Shown: positions 36,459-48,772, counted from the stretch's first letter. The stretch is DNA of 64,000 bases from Polychytrium aggregatum (GCF_025602895.1 NW_026516236.1:186001-250000); one strand, 5' to 3'. Notes: generated by a model from the letters alone, not told the origin. A program made the numbers and translations.

Positions 36459-39395
36459 TCAGCGAAGACGCCGCCCAGACTTGCAATTGAGGAGGGAGGG
36501 CTTCTCGGAGGTTGGTGTCTCGAGGTGCAGCAAACGGATCGACGGCTCCTCTGGGATGGCAGGCCGTGGGAGTGGCGGACGGTCCATGATATGCGGCTGT
36601 TCCTGGCTTGAGGAGCTTGCGTTCTCTGGCTCACGCAAACTTTCAGCAATCAGGCTCAGAAAGGTCGAGTCGCTCAAGGAGAGCAGGTCTGGAACGGCCC
36701 GACGTCCGCCTTCTCCTTCACTCCCAGCGGCCGAGTGGACGGTGGGAGCCAACTATCCTTTCACCAACTTTGGAGCGGGCGGTTATGAGGAGTTGATTGG
36801 ACGGTTAGGGAGATACGGGCAAGGAAAGTCCATACGACAGTCCACGGCCTCCCCTCCTCCTTCGTGCAGCTACCGGGGACGATGCAATGGAGCGCAAGGG
36901 GAGAGCCGGTGTGAGTGGGGCGGTGTGGGATGGGTCTGTTGAATGCATATGGGTCCAGCAACGAGATTCCACATTGGAGACTGAGGTCGGCATCGGGGCG
37001 CAGACGAGATAATACAAGGTCCGTACACACATGAGGCCGACGCCGAACAGCCATAATAACGACAGCAACAACAACAGCTGCGATTGCAACGACAGCCGCG
37101 ACGGCAGCGATGGCAATGGCGGCGATAGGAATAATAACGATACGACACCGACGACCGTTTACGAGCAGACACCAAGGCGGAAAGGACATCAGAAAGGAGG
37201 GTGGTGAACAAGAAGCGAAATGGGAGGGGGAAGGGGAATGGACAGCCAGAAGTGGGAAGGCTGGCAGACCAGGAATCACGGAGCCGGCACCGCAAGTGCC
37301 GACCAGACACCACGGAGAGAGGTGGGGAGACAGACGCGCTTGGAGACTCGGGGATGGGCATCTTTGGGCTTATCGGGGAGTGAGTTTTGTGGGGCTGCCG
37401 CTCCACAAGGGCGAGTATGAGGGCATCAGTCCGGGAGAAGGAAGAGCCAATCCCGAGTTTTCGCCGGCAACGCCACTCACCCCCAATACCGTCTTTGTCA
37501 GGGCCTGCACGGGAGCGGGGAGCTGTGCTGCCACGGTGACGACAAGGTTCTCGACCTGCTGGCGCAACCGGAGCACGGCATGCTGGCGGTTCTCGCGCAG
37601 ATTGTCGATCTGTTCGGGGGTGGAGGGAGGTGGATGGGTGAGTACAGATGGATGTGAGTATAGATGGATGTGAGTACAGATGGTGCTGCGGCAACAGCAA
37701 GTCCCACACGACACATACTCGTGCCGGACGATATGCGGCACAGGCTTATGGGTGACATGCGCCATCCGCACGTATCGGCAGGAGAGTGTGTGCCTATTCG
37801 CGGCACTCGACCGCTCGGCAAGCCAAGTCACCTGCACTCACCTCTTCTCTCAGTCCACGAATGTCACGCTCCCAGGCCTTGACTCGGGTTCGCTCGATCC
37901 ACTTGACCCACTGCCAGTCGCCGTTAAAGTCGTCGGTGAGAACGAGGGCGTTGTGGTCGATGCCGCCGCGGAGGGCGATCGCGCTGTTGGGGAGCTGGCC
38001 GACAAGGGCCAGGTCGTCGATCATGCCCTGGTAAGACTGCCGCTGCTCCTCGACGCTGGCCTTGAGCTCCTCGATGAGGACCTTTTGCTGATCGTATTCG
38101 TCCTTCAGGTACTTGTACTGCGAGACAATCTCCTCGGCCTCGTCGTACTTGACCTGCACGCTGTTCAGCTCCTCCCTGAGGACATTGAGTTTGTTGGTGG
38201 CGTCGGCCTTGGTGCGGGTCAGCTGGGCATTCTCGCTCTCGAGGTTGACAATGACGCTGGAAAGCTGCTTGATCTGCTCGGCATCGGACTTGTCCGAGTT
38301 GCTCTTTTCCTTTATGGAGCTGTTCATCAAATTGAGCAGACGCTTGCGCTCAGCCTCAAGCTGCTGGGCGGTTTCGGCGGTGGCATGCAGCTCGGTCCGC
38401 AGCTGGTCCAGATCGCGCTCCAGGCCGGCAACGGCCTTGGTGTGAGTGTGCTCGGCCTCGCGCAGGTCACGAAGGGCGCTCTTGAGCTGGTCCTGAAGCT
38501 CCGAGTTGGTCTTTTGGAGGGAGGAGATGCTTCGGTTGTGCACCTGCTCGATCTTGCGGTTGTTCTGGTAGGCAATCTCGAGCGACTGCGTGAGCGCCGT
38601 GACCTGGGCATCGAGCGCACTGAGCTTTTCCTGGGTGTCAGCGTCCTCGAGGGCCTTGAGCTCGGCGTTGGCGAACGACTTTTGGACAATCTCGGCGTCC
38701 TCCTTGGCGTTCTGGGTCTCCCGCAGCACGAACTCGTATTTTTGCAGGAGGTCCTCGTACTGGATGGCGAGGGTGTTGTTGGCTTCGACAAGCTGCTGAC
38801 CCAGCTCGCCGGCGATCGAGAGATCTACCAGTCGAGGTGTGGTTGTGGACAGGGGTGGTGGGAGGGCAGAGATGGCAAGCGAGAAGGGGTCGGAATGTGG
38901 GGATTAGCGAGACGGCTGCTGCAGGAGCACCAAACACAGATTGAGATGCTGTCGGCGTTGATGTCGATGCAGCTGATGCAGCTGATGCATAAATCCGACA
39001 GCAATGGCTGGTTGGTGATTGCTGGCTCCATAGACCAGACCAAACATAGAACAAGGGGCAAAGACTGTGCGATCGCAGGAGAGAAAGGCATGAAAAGATT
39101 GGCACTTGCCTCTGTCCTTCTCGCGCTGCTCGGACAGGAGCTGCTTCATCTTGGTCCGGAGCTCGTCGATGGGCATCCGGTCGACTGCCTCAGTATCCTC
39201 GAAAAAGGTCCGCCAGGCCGTGGCCGGGGCCGAGAGCGGGGTGGCGGAAGCATCGGCGGTGTGCAGGTTCAGGGCCATGGACGAGACGCTCTTGGGAGGT
39301 TTCAGAGATGGGGTGGCGGGCGAGAGCGAGGGCGAGCTGGAGGAGCTGGGGACTTCGATCGAAAGAGGCGATGGGCGCTTCATCTGGGGAGGCAT
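36459..39395 (-). CDS. Long coiled-coil protein with adaptor-like N-terminal box
   Basis: Model: complement 39110..39395, 37842..38824, 37481..37609 and, less surely, 36459..36752; phases agree, about 563 residues. Residues 1-60 are Pro/Ser-rich. From about 60 (AWRTFFEDTEAVDRMPIDEL) it is almost entirely heptad coiled coil (KEDAEIVQKSFANAELKALE; DKSDAEQIKQLSSVIVNLES). Near residue 100, AGELGQQLVEANNTLAIQYE resembles the CC1-box region of dynein adaptors (BICD, TRAK and Spindly types carry AAxxGxxLL). That is inference from one motif; other coiled-coil families also fit. The first intron has a gc donor (AGAG|gcaagt). The last exon follows a 728-nt intron and could belong elsewhere. Confidence 0.7.
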
Positions 39396-40180
39396 GTCGT
39401 TGAGGTGGCTGAGCAAAACCGGGAGAGACCAAAAGCCATGTACAAAGAGATTAGCGATCCTGGGTCGATGAGCCGGGTTGCTGTCTGGACCAAGGACGGC
39501 ACTCTTAAAGCGAAGCGGCTGCGAGCTGGAGCCAACGGCAACAGAGCCGGGGGCTGCATGGTTCGAGACTGGGACGGATAGCCAGAGGAATTGTTGCCGA
39601 CAGATGGCCAAGGGCAATACGCACAGGACAGGACTTGCCGAGACCCGGGGCGAGCAGCAGAAGCCTTGGCGATGGGCGATGGGCGATGGTGAGAGAAGAG
39701 GAAGACGATGGCGGGAGAAGAGGGCGAAGGATCAGGCAAAAGGACAGGGGCAACGGCGCCGTTGTGTCTGTGGCGCGCAGTGTGCTGCAGCGTGTGTGGC
39801 ACTGTGTCTGTGCTGCGTTGTGCTGCCGGTGTTATTTGTGTTGTACCGCGCTGTGTTGTGTATCCGCCGCTCTGTGACACTCTGTGCAACTGTGTACCAC
39901 CCGCTGCACTCGGTCCACCCACTGTATCCACTGTCGCGCCACTGACATGTGCGCGCTATATTTGGCATCCGGCGCGCCTCTCGCAAAAACGTGCTCTGTT
40001 CAGCCCCGTGCCGCCACCGCAAATCGACCCTGGCCTGCGCGTGGGAAAACCCCGACCTTGGTTGCTCTACCCTTTCGTCGGCGGCACCTGCACTCCAAAC
40101 CTGGCCCGTGTGCATGTCCGAGTCTGTTGGTTTGGGCGCCCGGACAGCACACGCTTGCCCCGATGATGGCCCGTTGCTCG
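39396..40180. other. Intergenic, tg-rich
   Basis: This lies between the coiled-coil gene start and the TIM stop. It has a tgtg/ctgtg-rich strand bias around 39765-39905 and repeated gatgggc near 39670. No gene seen. Confidence 0.5.
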
Positions 40181-41760
40181 TCACTTTGCGCAGCTCGCAG
40201 ACAGCGCAATGACTTTGGCAAACTCCTTCGGATCCAGTGATGCCCGGCCCAGAACAAACCCGTCAATGTCGGGCATGTCCACAAATGCCGCGCAGTTGCT
40301 GGCGTTGACCGACCCCGTGTACAGGATTCGGATGGCATCTCCAGCGGCATCCGAGACCCGCTTGCGGATCCAGTTTCGGATGTCGACGTGCGTTGCTTGT
40401 GCCTGGGTATGGGGAGAGTTGGTTGGTTGGTTGGTTAGTTCCACGACAAAGCGCAATCAGCAGCGGGAGATGTGATCGTCACTCTGATGCCAACCAGTGG
40501 GTCGAAGCCTCGTGCATTTGCGTGGTCTATAGCTCGCTCGGCCATTACTCTCGCGATGCCATCGTACCGACAGCGCACCTGCTCTGGCGTGGCAACCTTG
40601 CCGGTGCCGATTGCCCACACCGGCTCGTAGGCAATCACCAGGTTGGCCCAGTCCTTGGGATCCTCGATTTGATCTGCCACGGCCTGCAGCTGGCCAAATA
40701 TGGCTTCGTTCGTGCGGTTGCTTTCGCGGTGCTCGAGTTTCTCACCGCAGCACACAATGACATTGACGCCATTGGCGAGGGCACGGGCGGTCTTTCTGCC
40801 AACAATCTGAATGCGCCATCACCATCACAATCACCATCACCATCGCCATCGCCGCAGAGGTTGATGGCATCGGCGAAATGTGGCAAACACAGCGCGAGTC
40901 AGTCGGAGCCAAAAAGCAAAGCCCCTCTCGATCTTGTCGGACGATTGCAGAACCGGCACATCGGCGATCAAAGCCAGCAGCCTTCCGATTTCCACCCGCT
41001 TGCCCACCTCGTTCGAGTCCTGGAATATCTCGCGGCGCTCCGAATGGCCTGTCATGGCCCAGGCCACCCCAAGATCCTTCAAGAATTCCGTGCTGGTAGC
41101 ATTGTTGGTGAGGAGTGTGGCTCTGTGGCTTCTGAGGAACCCTGAACCTGGCAGCGCAACTATCGTCCTCTCCCATTTCCTCAATCCCTGGCCAGACACC
41201 TCGACAACACCAGACCCCTCGTGTCCGGCCGCACCATTGCTCCCCAGTACCTGACCTCGCCTGTGAAGGCTCCGGACTTTTCAAAATGTACGTTTTGGGC
41301 CATGAGGGCCGCGTCCTTCTTGAGGGCCTGTCGCATTGTGCGAAAATAGATCGAAGGCGGCGCCACCACAATCTCTGACGAAGAAGGCGTAACAGACAAT
41401 CAGCGACGCTCGGGCCATGACCCAAAGGAAGCAGCTCGCAACCCACGACTCGCCGGTACTTACCTAGTCGATCTGCATTCCACTCGTTGCTGTTGAGCTC
41501 GGCGGCGAGGGCCATGCATTGCTCGACCGAGCCATTCATCTTCCAGTTGCCCCCGATCTTGAGCATGCGACGCAAGTATCTGGGCCTCAGCGACTCGGTG
41601 CCAGCAGGATCTGGAGCTCCTCCATTTCCTGTCCGAATGCTCCCTTGCGATGGCTTCGATTGTGTTTCTGGCTCCTATTCGCCTACTCACCCGCTCACTC
41701 ACCCACTCACTCACTCACTCACTCACTCACTCACTCACTCACCAGAAACTTGCGTGCCAT
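40181..41760 (-). CDS. tpi1: Triosephosphate isomerase
   Basis: Interconverts dihydroxyacetone phosphate and glyceraldehyde 3-phosphate in glycolysis; cytosolic TIM barrel. Six exons, all in phase: complement 41743..41760, 41464..41557, 41251..41374, 41008..41092, 40579..40806 and 40181..40402, giving 256 residues. The start is an 18-nt exon coding MARKFL, joined to IGGNWKMNGS (catalytic Lys). The catalytic His is in MTGHSERRE, the catalytic Glu in IAYEPVWAIGTGK, and the phosphate loop includes LYTGSVNASN and DGFVLGRASL. Everything essential is present. The first donor lies inside a tcac microsatellite. Confidence 0.97.
41689..41741. repeat. tcac tetranucleotide repeat at a splice donor
   Basis: About 13 tandem tcac units. 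On the minus strand they read gtgagtgagtgag and begin exactly at the first donor of the triosephosphate isomerase gene. Confidence 0.9.
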
Positions 41761-42108
41761 TTCGAATATCAAGATGATGAGCACAATGGTCGCTACAGCA
41801 CGTCAGTGCAATCTATCGCTGGCTATTGGGCCGCCGCTCTGTTCCCGCGCTCGCCCAGCAGCGATCAGCAGCGATCAGCAGCCGGGCAGTCTGGAATGGG
41901 CGCGCAAATACTGCACAACTGCACCAGCTCATATTCTGCTTAGGCATCGCCAGCGAGCAAGGTCAAAATTCCGTGTTCATCCGCCACAATAGCAGTCGTC
42001 GGCATTCACCCTCGATAACGGCAACGAGGCAACTACGATGGACATTCATTCGGATGGTGATGAAAGACAGCGACGAATCTATTTGCTTCGGTCTCGATCA
42101 CACCGATG
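41761..42108. promoter_or_regulatory. TIM 5' flank and DNAAF6 3' flank
   Basis: 348 bp between the TIM start and the DNAAF6 stop, both on the minus strand. Contains gcagcgatca repeated near 41861-41880. No gene seen. Confidence 0.4.
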
Positions 42109-43367
42109 CTAGATCTTGAACTCGCGGACGATGGGCATGGTGAGGATCAGTCGCTTGTCGACGGCATCCCACCGCGCCGTGGAGTCGGCCTCGTCGACTT
42201 TGACGGGAAGATCGGCCCGCAGTTTGCTGAAGTATAGTCCACGGCAGGGGAATGGGCAGGGATTCGGGCGAAAATGCCATGGTGGTAACGAGAGCACGGG
42301 GCGGCGTCGGTCAACATCCGGATAGACAGCCGGTCAGTGTGCGGCCAACCAGGACCAGCATACGAGTCGCAGAAGCAGCCGCCTGGAAAACGGTTGGCCA
42401 TGCAAGGCACAATGACACCCTCGGGCTCATGTGCTTCCCCGACTGCCGTTCATGAAGTGGCGAATGCAAAAGGCAACAGCGGTCGACATCAAGGCAAGGC
42501 GCAGAACTTACTACTGCGGACACTGGACCCAAACGCAGTTATCTTTGATGTCGACTTGGATGTCGCTCAGCGCAACGGCCAGAGGCATCTCGACGTGCAT
42601 CACCATTTCGTTGCAGTCCTCGATGGAGTTTTGCTTGCCCATCATGCCCAGGAAGATGTCCTCGCTACACACCCGCTGACGATACGTGATCGTGTATCTG
42701 GACGGGCGGCAGTGCGAGCACGGAAAGGAGAGAAGAGTGAGGCTTCAAAGGCTGGGGCTGGGGCTGTGGCGGCTTGCTATGCCGACCAGAGAGAGCGGAC
42801 ACCGATCGAGATCCTGACAGTGAGCCTCTGCCGGGTCGTGAGCGGCGAGGGAAGGCAGCGGCGACTTACTCGGGGCACTGCCTCGGATCAGCGGCGTCGT
42901 CGTAGCAAATATCCTCGACATCGTCGTCGGTCCAGATGTCCTTTTCGAGGACAGGCTTTCGATCAAAATCATACAGGTTGTACTTTTTCTTGGGCCTGGG
43001 GTGGGCCGCCCCGATCATGCCGGGGTTGACGGGAACGCCTCCGGCATGGGTCTGTGCCTGGGGTATATAGTGGTGACGGTGAGAATGGAGCGGCGTGGGA
43101 TCAAGCCCAGCGGCAGATGGCTCAACGGCAGATGGCTCAGCGGCAGATGGATTCACACGAGCGGTCCATGCGGGTGCAGGCCCATCGCGATGAGGAGCCA
43201 GGGAGGGGTGCGAATCGCGCAAGCAGAGGATGCATGCGGCCTGCTCCGCACCCACAACAGCGATTGTGACAGCTGGGCGTGATCAACACCTTGGTGGATG
43301 GTCCAGGCTCGGGGCCGGCCGCGAGGAGATTTGCAAGGTCATCAACATCGTGTATGAGCGAGTCCAT
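42109..43367 (-). CDS. dnaaf6: DNAAF6/PIH1D3-like axonemal dynein assembly factor
   Basis: In other eukaryotes this HSP90 co-chaperone helps preassemble axonemal dynein arms in the cytoplasm. Model: complement 43290..43367, 42870..43057, 42512..42697 and 42109..42226, all in phase, 189 residues (human about 214). Exon 1 is MDSLIHDVDDLANLLAAG. Family landmarks: DPRQCPEYTITYRQRVCSED, then IFLGMMGKQNSIEDCNEMVM, DIQVDIKDNCVWVQCPQYKL, and a CS-fold end with ARWDAVDKRLILTMPIVREF. It indicates that the organism builds motile flagella. Two donors are gtaagt within GAgtaagt and TAgtaagt, where a read-through would hit a stop at once. Confidence 0.92.
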
Positions 43368-44639
43368 GTTGAGAAGGGAAACTGACGCTTTTGGAAGTAT
43401 GTGCAGCGTACAAGCGGTTCAGACACGGGCTGAGGCGCAGGCGAGTCGGTGCTTGGGTGTGTCCGGGGTTTGGATGTGTCTGGGATTCGGGATGGAGGCG
43501 TATGTGTTTGCAGCAAAGTCACGACGGATCGGCAGTTGGACAAAGGGTGATGTTGATCGCCCAGGAGCACGAGACATAGGAGCAGATCGTCGGTCTGAGG
43601 GAGAAAGTGGATTAAGAGGGCGGGCAAGCGCGCGGATGTGTCATGGCGACGCAGCGGATATGGTCGAGGACGCAGCCAGCAGATGCTATGCTCGTCGTTC
43701 GCGGCTGTGCTGTTGGCTGTGCACTCTGTCGAGCCCTACGCTGGCGATGAAGACGGGAAGACGGGATGGATGAATGAATGAGCAAATGTGCAGATGCGAT
43801 GGATGAATGAGCAGATGCGATGGATGAATGTGCAAATGCGATGGATGAATGTGCAAATGTTCAATTGCCAGTGACCAATGGCCAAATGTTCCTCCACACA
43901 GCCATCGGCGAACGCAATTCGGCCTATCCCCCGAGGGTCCCGATCGACACAACACCGCAGATCCAATGAGCATTCGCACCATAATGGTGCGGTCGGTGCA
44001 GATCCAGAGCATCACCATGTGCCCAAGTGCGGCTCAGTGCTGCATGTCACCGCGCTGCTCAGCCTGTCCTTGCTCGCCCTTGCCGGCCCTTGCTTGTCCA
44101 TGTCCGTGAGGCCCCATGGCCAACACCATGACCACCCGCCCAACCATTCCACCTCTTGGCTGCGACATCTGCACAGCTGACCCTCCCGGGCAAAGGCCTG
44201 CTGTGGAGGCCGTTGGTGGCACCACGCGCACATCCACCACCCAACGACCAACAAACCCAACGACCAACAAACCCAAAGACACCAATAACGCCGACAACAA
44301 AGCCAATGCCATTAGCCAGCCGGCAATAACAATAGCCATAACAATAGCCATAACAATAGCCATAACACTGCCGCTGGAATCCGAGTTTGTGCTGCTTGCC
44401 GTTTCGGCCTCGGCAGGGGCTGAGTCCGCTGTTCCAGCCGTGGCCCGGCCGTCGCTTTGGCCATCGCCCCTTCGGCTTGCTGGTCAACCATCCAACCATC
44501 CATCCGCCCGCTTATCCATCGTCCCTCTCCGCCATCGCACCGTGCCTTGCGCCTTTCTCCTCGCCCTTTATTCATTTTCTGGTCCTTCCTCCAGCACACT
44601 CCGCCTTCTCCCAGCACCTTCCCTCGTCCATCGCCCAGG
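43368..44639. other. Intergenic with short tandem repeats
   Basis: The DNAAF6 and METTL24-like genes diverge here. Holds a 16-bp-type repeat of gatggatgaatgtgcaaatgc units (43763..43862) and caatagccata units (44330..44366). Frames on both strands look like shadows of repeats and Ser/Pro-rich noise; no gene recognised. Confidence 0.45.
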
Positions 44640-47600
44640 ATGATCCTTAGAATTCTCTCCAGGCCAGCCCCTTTGATTATTGCGGCCGTTGTATTGCTCG
44701 TCGTTGTGTTGCTCAACTTTGAGCTGATCAGCCTCGCTTCCCGCCCACCCAGTAAGTCCTGCTTGCTCGTGCTGGGCTTTGCTGGCCAGCGCTGTGCACT
44801 TTGCCTCCGACGACACAGCCCGGTCATTGTCGATGGCATCCATCGTGCTTCCAAGGGCCTCTCCTGGCTGGTTCTTCCACGCAGATACACCTGGTCGTTG
44901 TGGCCGGATAGCCCGCCACACCGACTTGCTGCTGTCGTACTCCACTCACCCCCAAGCCGCTCACCACACCGCTCTTTCAGATGCAGGCATCTCTCATGAC
45001 ATCCCCCCAGTCGTCTTTTCAAGCACCGACACCGCCGCCAAGAGGTAGGTGGTGGCATCTCGCTATCGACAGCACTGATCTCTCCTGGGTTGCCGTCTCC
45101 CCCCCCATCGACCCATCGGGCTGTTGGTGGGAAGGGGGAGGACGGCTGCTTCCGCCCAGTCTAATCGCGTGCGTCGTCCTCCAATCCTCCGCCGCCCGAT
45201 CCTCGCATCTCCCCCCCCATCTCCCAACCGCCACCAACATCGACGCCATCGCCGGTCAGTCTCTTGGACTACGTTCGCCAGCCCGTCCATGGGGTCTGCA
45301 ACCACACCAAGACCTTTGGCGGCTCGTCCGTGGTCGGGAGCGAGGGGTCCTGGACCATTTGCATGGACCTCCTGCCGCCGACCACGTTCCCGTGCGTGGT
45401 CTACTCCTTTGGTATCAACAACGACTTTAGCTTTGACGATCAAATCCATCTCAAGGCCACCGATCATGGGTGTGAGGTAAGGGGCCCTCGCCGATGCACC
45501 CGGTATCTGCTCCCCCCCCCTTCATTTGCTTCGCCTCGCTCATTCCTCGTCTATCCATCCTCCACCCTAGGTCCATTCATTCGATCCATCGATGGGCGTT
45601 CAGTCTCATGAGCGCACGCCCGGTCACTGGTTCCACGATGCAGGCATCTCAGCCGTCGATAGCGACAACTGGGACGGCGGTCTGACCAGTGCAAACCACG
45701 ACAATACCAAGGGGTGGGTTGTCAAGACCGTCCCCTCTTGGATGAACACCCTCAGCCACAACAAGATCAATCTCCTCAAGATCGACACCGAGTACGCCGA
45801 ATGGGGTGCCCTCCAGAACCTCCTCGACACTGGCTACATCCGCCAGGTGGACCAGCTCGTCGTTGAGGTTCATTTCTGGACAAGCCGCAAGGACAAGCAG
45901 CGCACTGATGCTCAGGAGATGGCATGGTGGATGACCACTCTGCTGCGTCTGGAGTCGGCCGGGTTCAAGCTCTTCTACAAACATGAAAACCCGCTGAGTA
46001 GCGTAGAAGGTTCAGAAGGAGGTATGTCAGCGTCATGTCCTGTCGGCTCAGTTTGGCCCGGCAGTGGTGCAATTGGTGCCTTCGCGACTGTCGTCGCCAC
46101 AGCGCCCGAGACCGGCGGCCATCGCAATTGGCCCATAGTATCAACGCCGTGCTCGACGAGCCATTCTTGCCAAGCGCATCTTTTGAGAAACCACACTAAA
46201 CTCGATTGTATCCTCTCTGCACCTTTAGCAAAGTACCTGTGCTGCCACGAGCTTGGCTTTGTTCGACGTAAGTGATGAGACGCATAGGGACTCGGTTTGA
46301 CCCACGAGCTCGGTTTGACCCACAAACGCCGTCGCGATCGGTCTCCACTGCTCGACAGCAACCTGTGCTTGCAGCGTGCATGTTTTGTCATCGACCCCGA
46401 CGCTGATTTGTGTCATGTGTTTTTCCTTTCCAGAACTGCCGAGCTTCAAGGTTGCCAACCGCGTAGAGCATGTGGCTGCCGACCCCGAGCCTGCTGCCAA
46501 GAAGATCCAAAGGTGAGCGTGGCCCACCGCTTCTCCACATGTTGCGCCACCAATCTCGGCCGAGAACTGTGTCGTGTGGTTCAAGGCGATGGTCTTGTTG
46601 CCTGCACATCCGTCCTCGGTATTCTCGCACCGATACGCCCATGTGCAATCGATGAATATCGCGCAGGCGTCAAGTTCATGCCCGCAGCCTTTTGAACCGT
46701 GCCCGGCTAATTACTTTCTCTGTGTGCTGCCAAATATCTCCAGATTGGTCAATCTGATCGAGAAGCCTATCGCCAAAGATGCCTGTGCCTCTACCGATGT
46801 ATTTGGCGGCACCCCGCGAGGCCAGGGAGACGGCGTGTGGACCATCTGCCGCGACCTGCTGCCCAAGACCAGCACCAAGTGCATCGTGTACTCCTTTGGC
46901 ATCAACAACGACTTTAGCTTTGACGACCAGATCGGCGCCGGTGGAGTCGACGGTGGCTGTGAGGTGGGCTGCCCTTTGTCGTCCGCATCGCATCGCATCG
47001 CATCACATTGCTACAATTTCCATTGCCATCGCAACGGGGCTCGGTCGCTACTCACATACCCAATGCCCCCCTCGCCGCTCCACAGGTTCATTCTTTTGAT
47101 CCCTCGATGGGCGTCGACTCGTATCAGCGCTCCAGCCGCCACTTGTTCCACAACGGAGGCATTGGTCCGGTCGACAGTGACGACTGGAACGGCGGCGAGC
47201 TGACTAGTGCCAATCGACAGAACACCCACGGCTGGACTGTCAAGACCGTCCCCACCTGGATGCATTTGCTCGGCCACAGCCACATCAGCGTCCTCAAGAT
47301 CGACACCGAGTACGCCGAATGGGACGTGATCCAGAACCTGTTCGAGAGCGAATACATCCACAAAATCGACCAAATCGTCCTCGAGATCCACATGTGGACC
47401 CACTTCCGCTCCAACCCGTCCTTCACAACCGAGGCTGAGGTTGCCCAGTACTGGATCAACACCCTCACTCGTCTCGAAAATGCTGGATTCAAAAAGTTCT
47501 CTGTGCACAAGAATCCTCAGAGCTCACAGCATACGCTGGACGGCTGTAAGTTGTGGGTGCGGGTGTGAATGTGGGCCCGGGCTGTTGCCATCATGTTGGA

Positions 47601-47754
47601 TCGAATTACGCGCATACCAGCATCCCACCTGTATTCGGTTTGATCAGAGATGACGTCGATTTGGATACTGACATTTCATGTTTGCGCGTCAGACACCTGG
47701 GCCTGCTGTTATGAAATCGGGTTCCAAAGGGAAGTCCCCAAACTCTCAGCCTAA
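44640..47754 (+). CDS. Type II membrane protein with two tandem METTL24-like domains
   Basis: Resembles METTL24-like methyltransferase-fold proteins, twice over. Eight exons in phase: 44640..44751, 45011..45044, 45260..45476, 45571..46021, 46434..46512, 46744..46963, 47086..47545, 47693..47754; 544 residues. Residues 8-32 form a signal anchor (PLIIAAVVLLVVVLLNF), so the bulk should face the Golgi or ER lumen. Each copy has VYSFGINNDFSFDDQI, VHSFDPSMGV, WFHDAGI or LFHNGGI, WVVKTVP or WTVKTVP, and LKIDTEYAEW. Only the second copy ends with the family close WACCYEIGF. The two are joined by about 28 residues (exon 5). Substrate unknown; known METTL24 activity is itself poorly defined. Confidence 0.88.
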
Positions 47755-48673
47755 ACAGAGCAGTGGTCCCCCCTCCCCCTCTGTGCCCGCCACTCTTTGC
47801 ATACACGCACTATGGCCAGTCATCAATGCTCTCGCCATGGATATATACAGTATATGTGCATTGTACCAAACCGAAACACGGCACTCTGTCCTGAGCTCAG
47901 ATGGTCGCTTTCTCTGGCTGCGATTATGCATGCATCCATCACTGCCATGTCCAAAATAGCGCGACCGAGTGTGCAGTGTGTTGAAGGAAAAATGAGACAC
48001 ATCGTCTCATTCGGACAAACACGGCGCAGTCGGATCATATCACCCCAAGCCAAGTGGGTCAAGCCATTTCCCTGGGTGTCCCTGTGTGAAAGAGGAAGAC
48101 GCAAGGCAAAGAGCAATATCGCTGCAGGACCTCGGCGAGCGGATTTCATGGAGTTCGGTGCCAATCAGAGTCGTCTGATTCACACAAGCTATGCAACCCA
48201 CACAAGTCGTGTGTGAAGGTGTCCCGGTTCAAATCAAGTTCGCTGTGAAGTGTACGGCGGCCTCTGATTGACGCTCGCCCATTGTCATGCCGCGGTCTGG
48301 CCTGGCTGGACCACTCTGGAGAGCTGTCGCTGGGGGCCGATCGGGCCAAGCGAGCATGTCATGCACGGCCCGGATCGCAGCAGCAGTAGCAGCAGCAGCA
48401 AGACTGAAGTGTATCGAGAGCCGCCTCAAGCCCAAGCCCACCATTCTGAGCGCAACCGACGAGGAAGAAGGGGAGGGGGAGGAGCCATCCATTCGATTTC
48501 TAACGATCGAGCAGCACGATCGACTTGACTGCACGTCCCGCCACGATACCAAGCGAGTCATTCGTCCGGCAAGCACCGACAAGTACCAGCAAGTGATCTC
48601 TTGCTCGCACCCGTTCTCCCAGAAACGCCTCTACGAGGAGTCCAAGCAACAAAGCAGCCATTTTTCGGCCATC

Positions 48674-48726
<53 letters not shown>

Positions 48727-48772
48727 ATCATTCAACTTCCGTCCACCTCCATCCGCACACACGCCCTCACCC
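47755..48772. other. Intergenic
   Basis: 3' flank of the METTL24-like gene and promoter of the Bud6-like gene. Contains a gccgatt heptamer repeat (48669..48727) about 50 bp before the Bud6 start. An open frame continues upstream of 48773 but only the ATG there is supported. Confidence 0.5.
48669..48727. repeat. gccgatt heptamer repeat
   Basis: About eight tandem copies of gccgatt, ending some 45 bp before the start of the Bud6-like gene; probably in its 5' untranslated region. Confidence 0.9.

Noticed and set aside
37680-39581. A 633-codon plus-strand open frame
   Set aside because: It is the antisense of the coiled-coil gene; its Leu/Val/Gly richness is the mirror of Lys/Glu/Gln codons, and the minus strand has consistent splice sites.
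46197-46430. A stop between the two METTL24-like domains as evidence of two genes
   Set aside because: The stops lie inside an intron with gtatgt donor and ttttcctttccag acceptor; exon phases on both sides agree.
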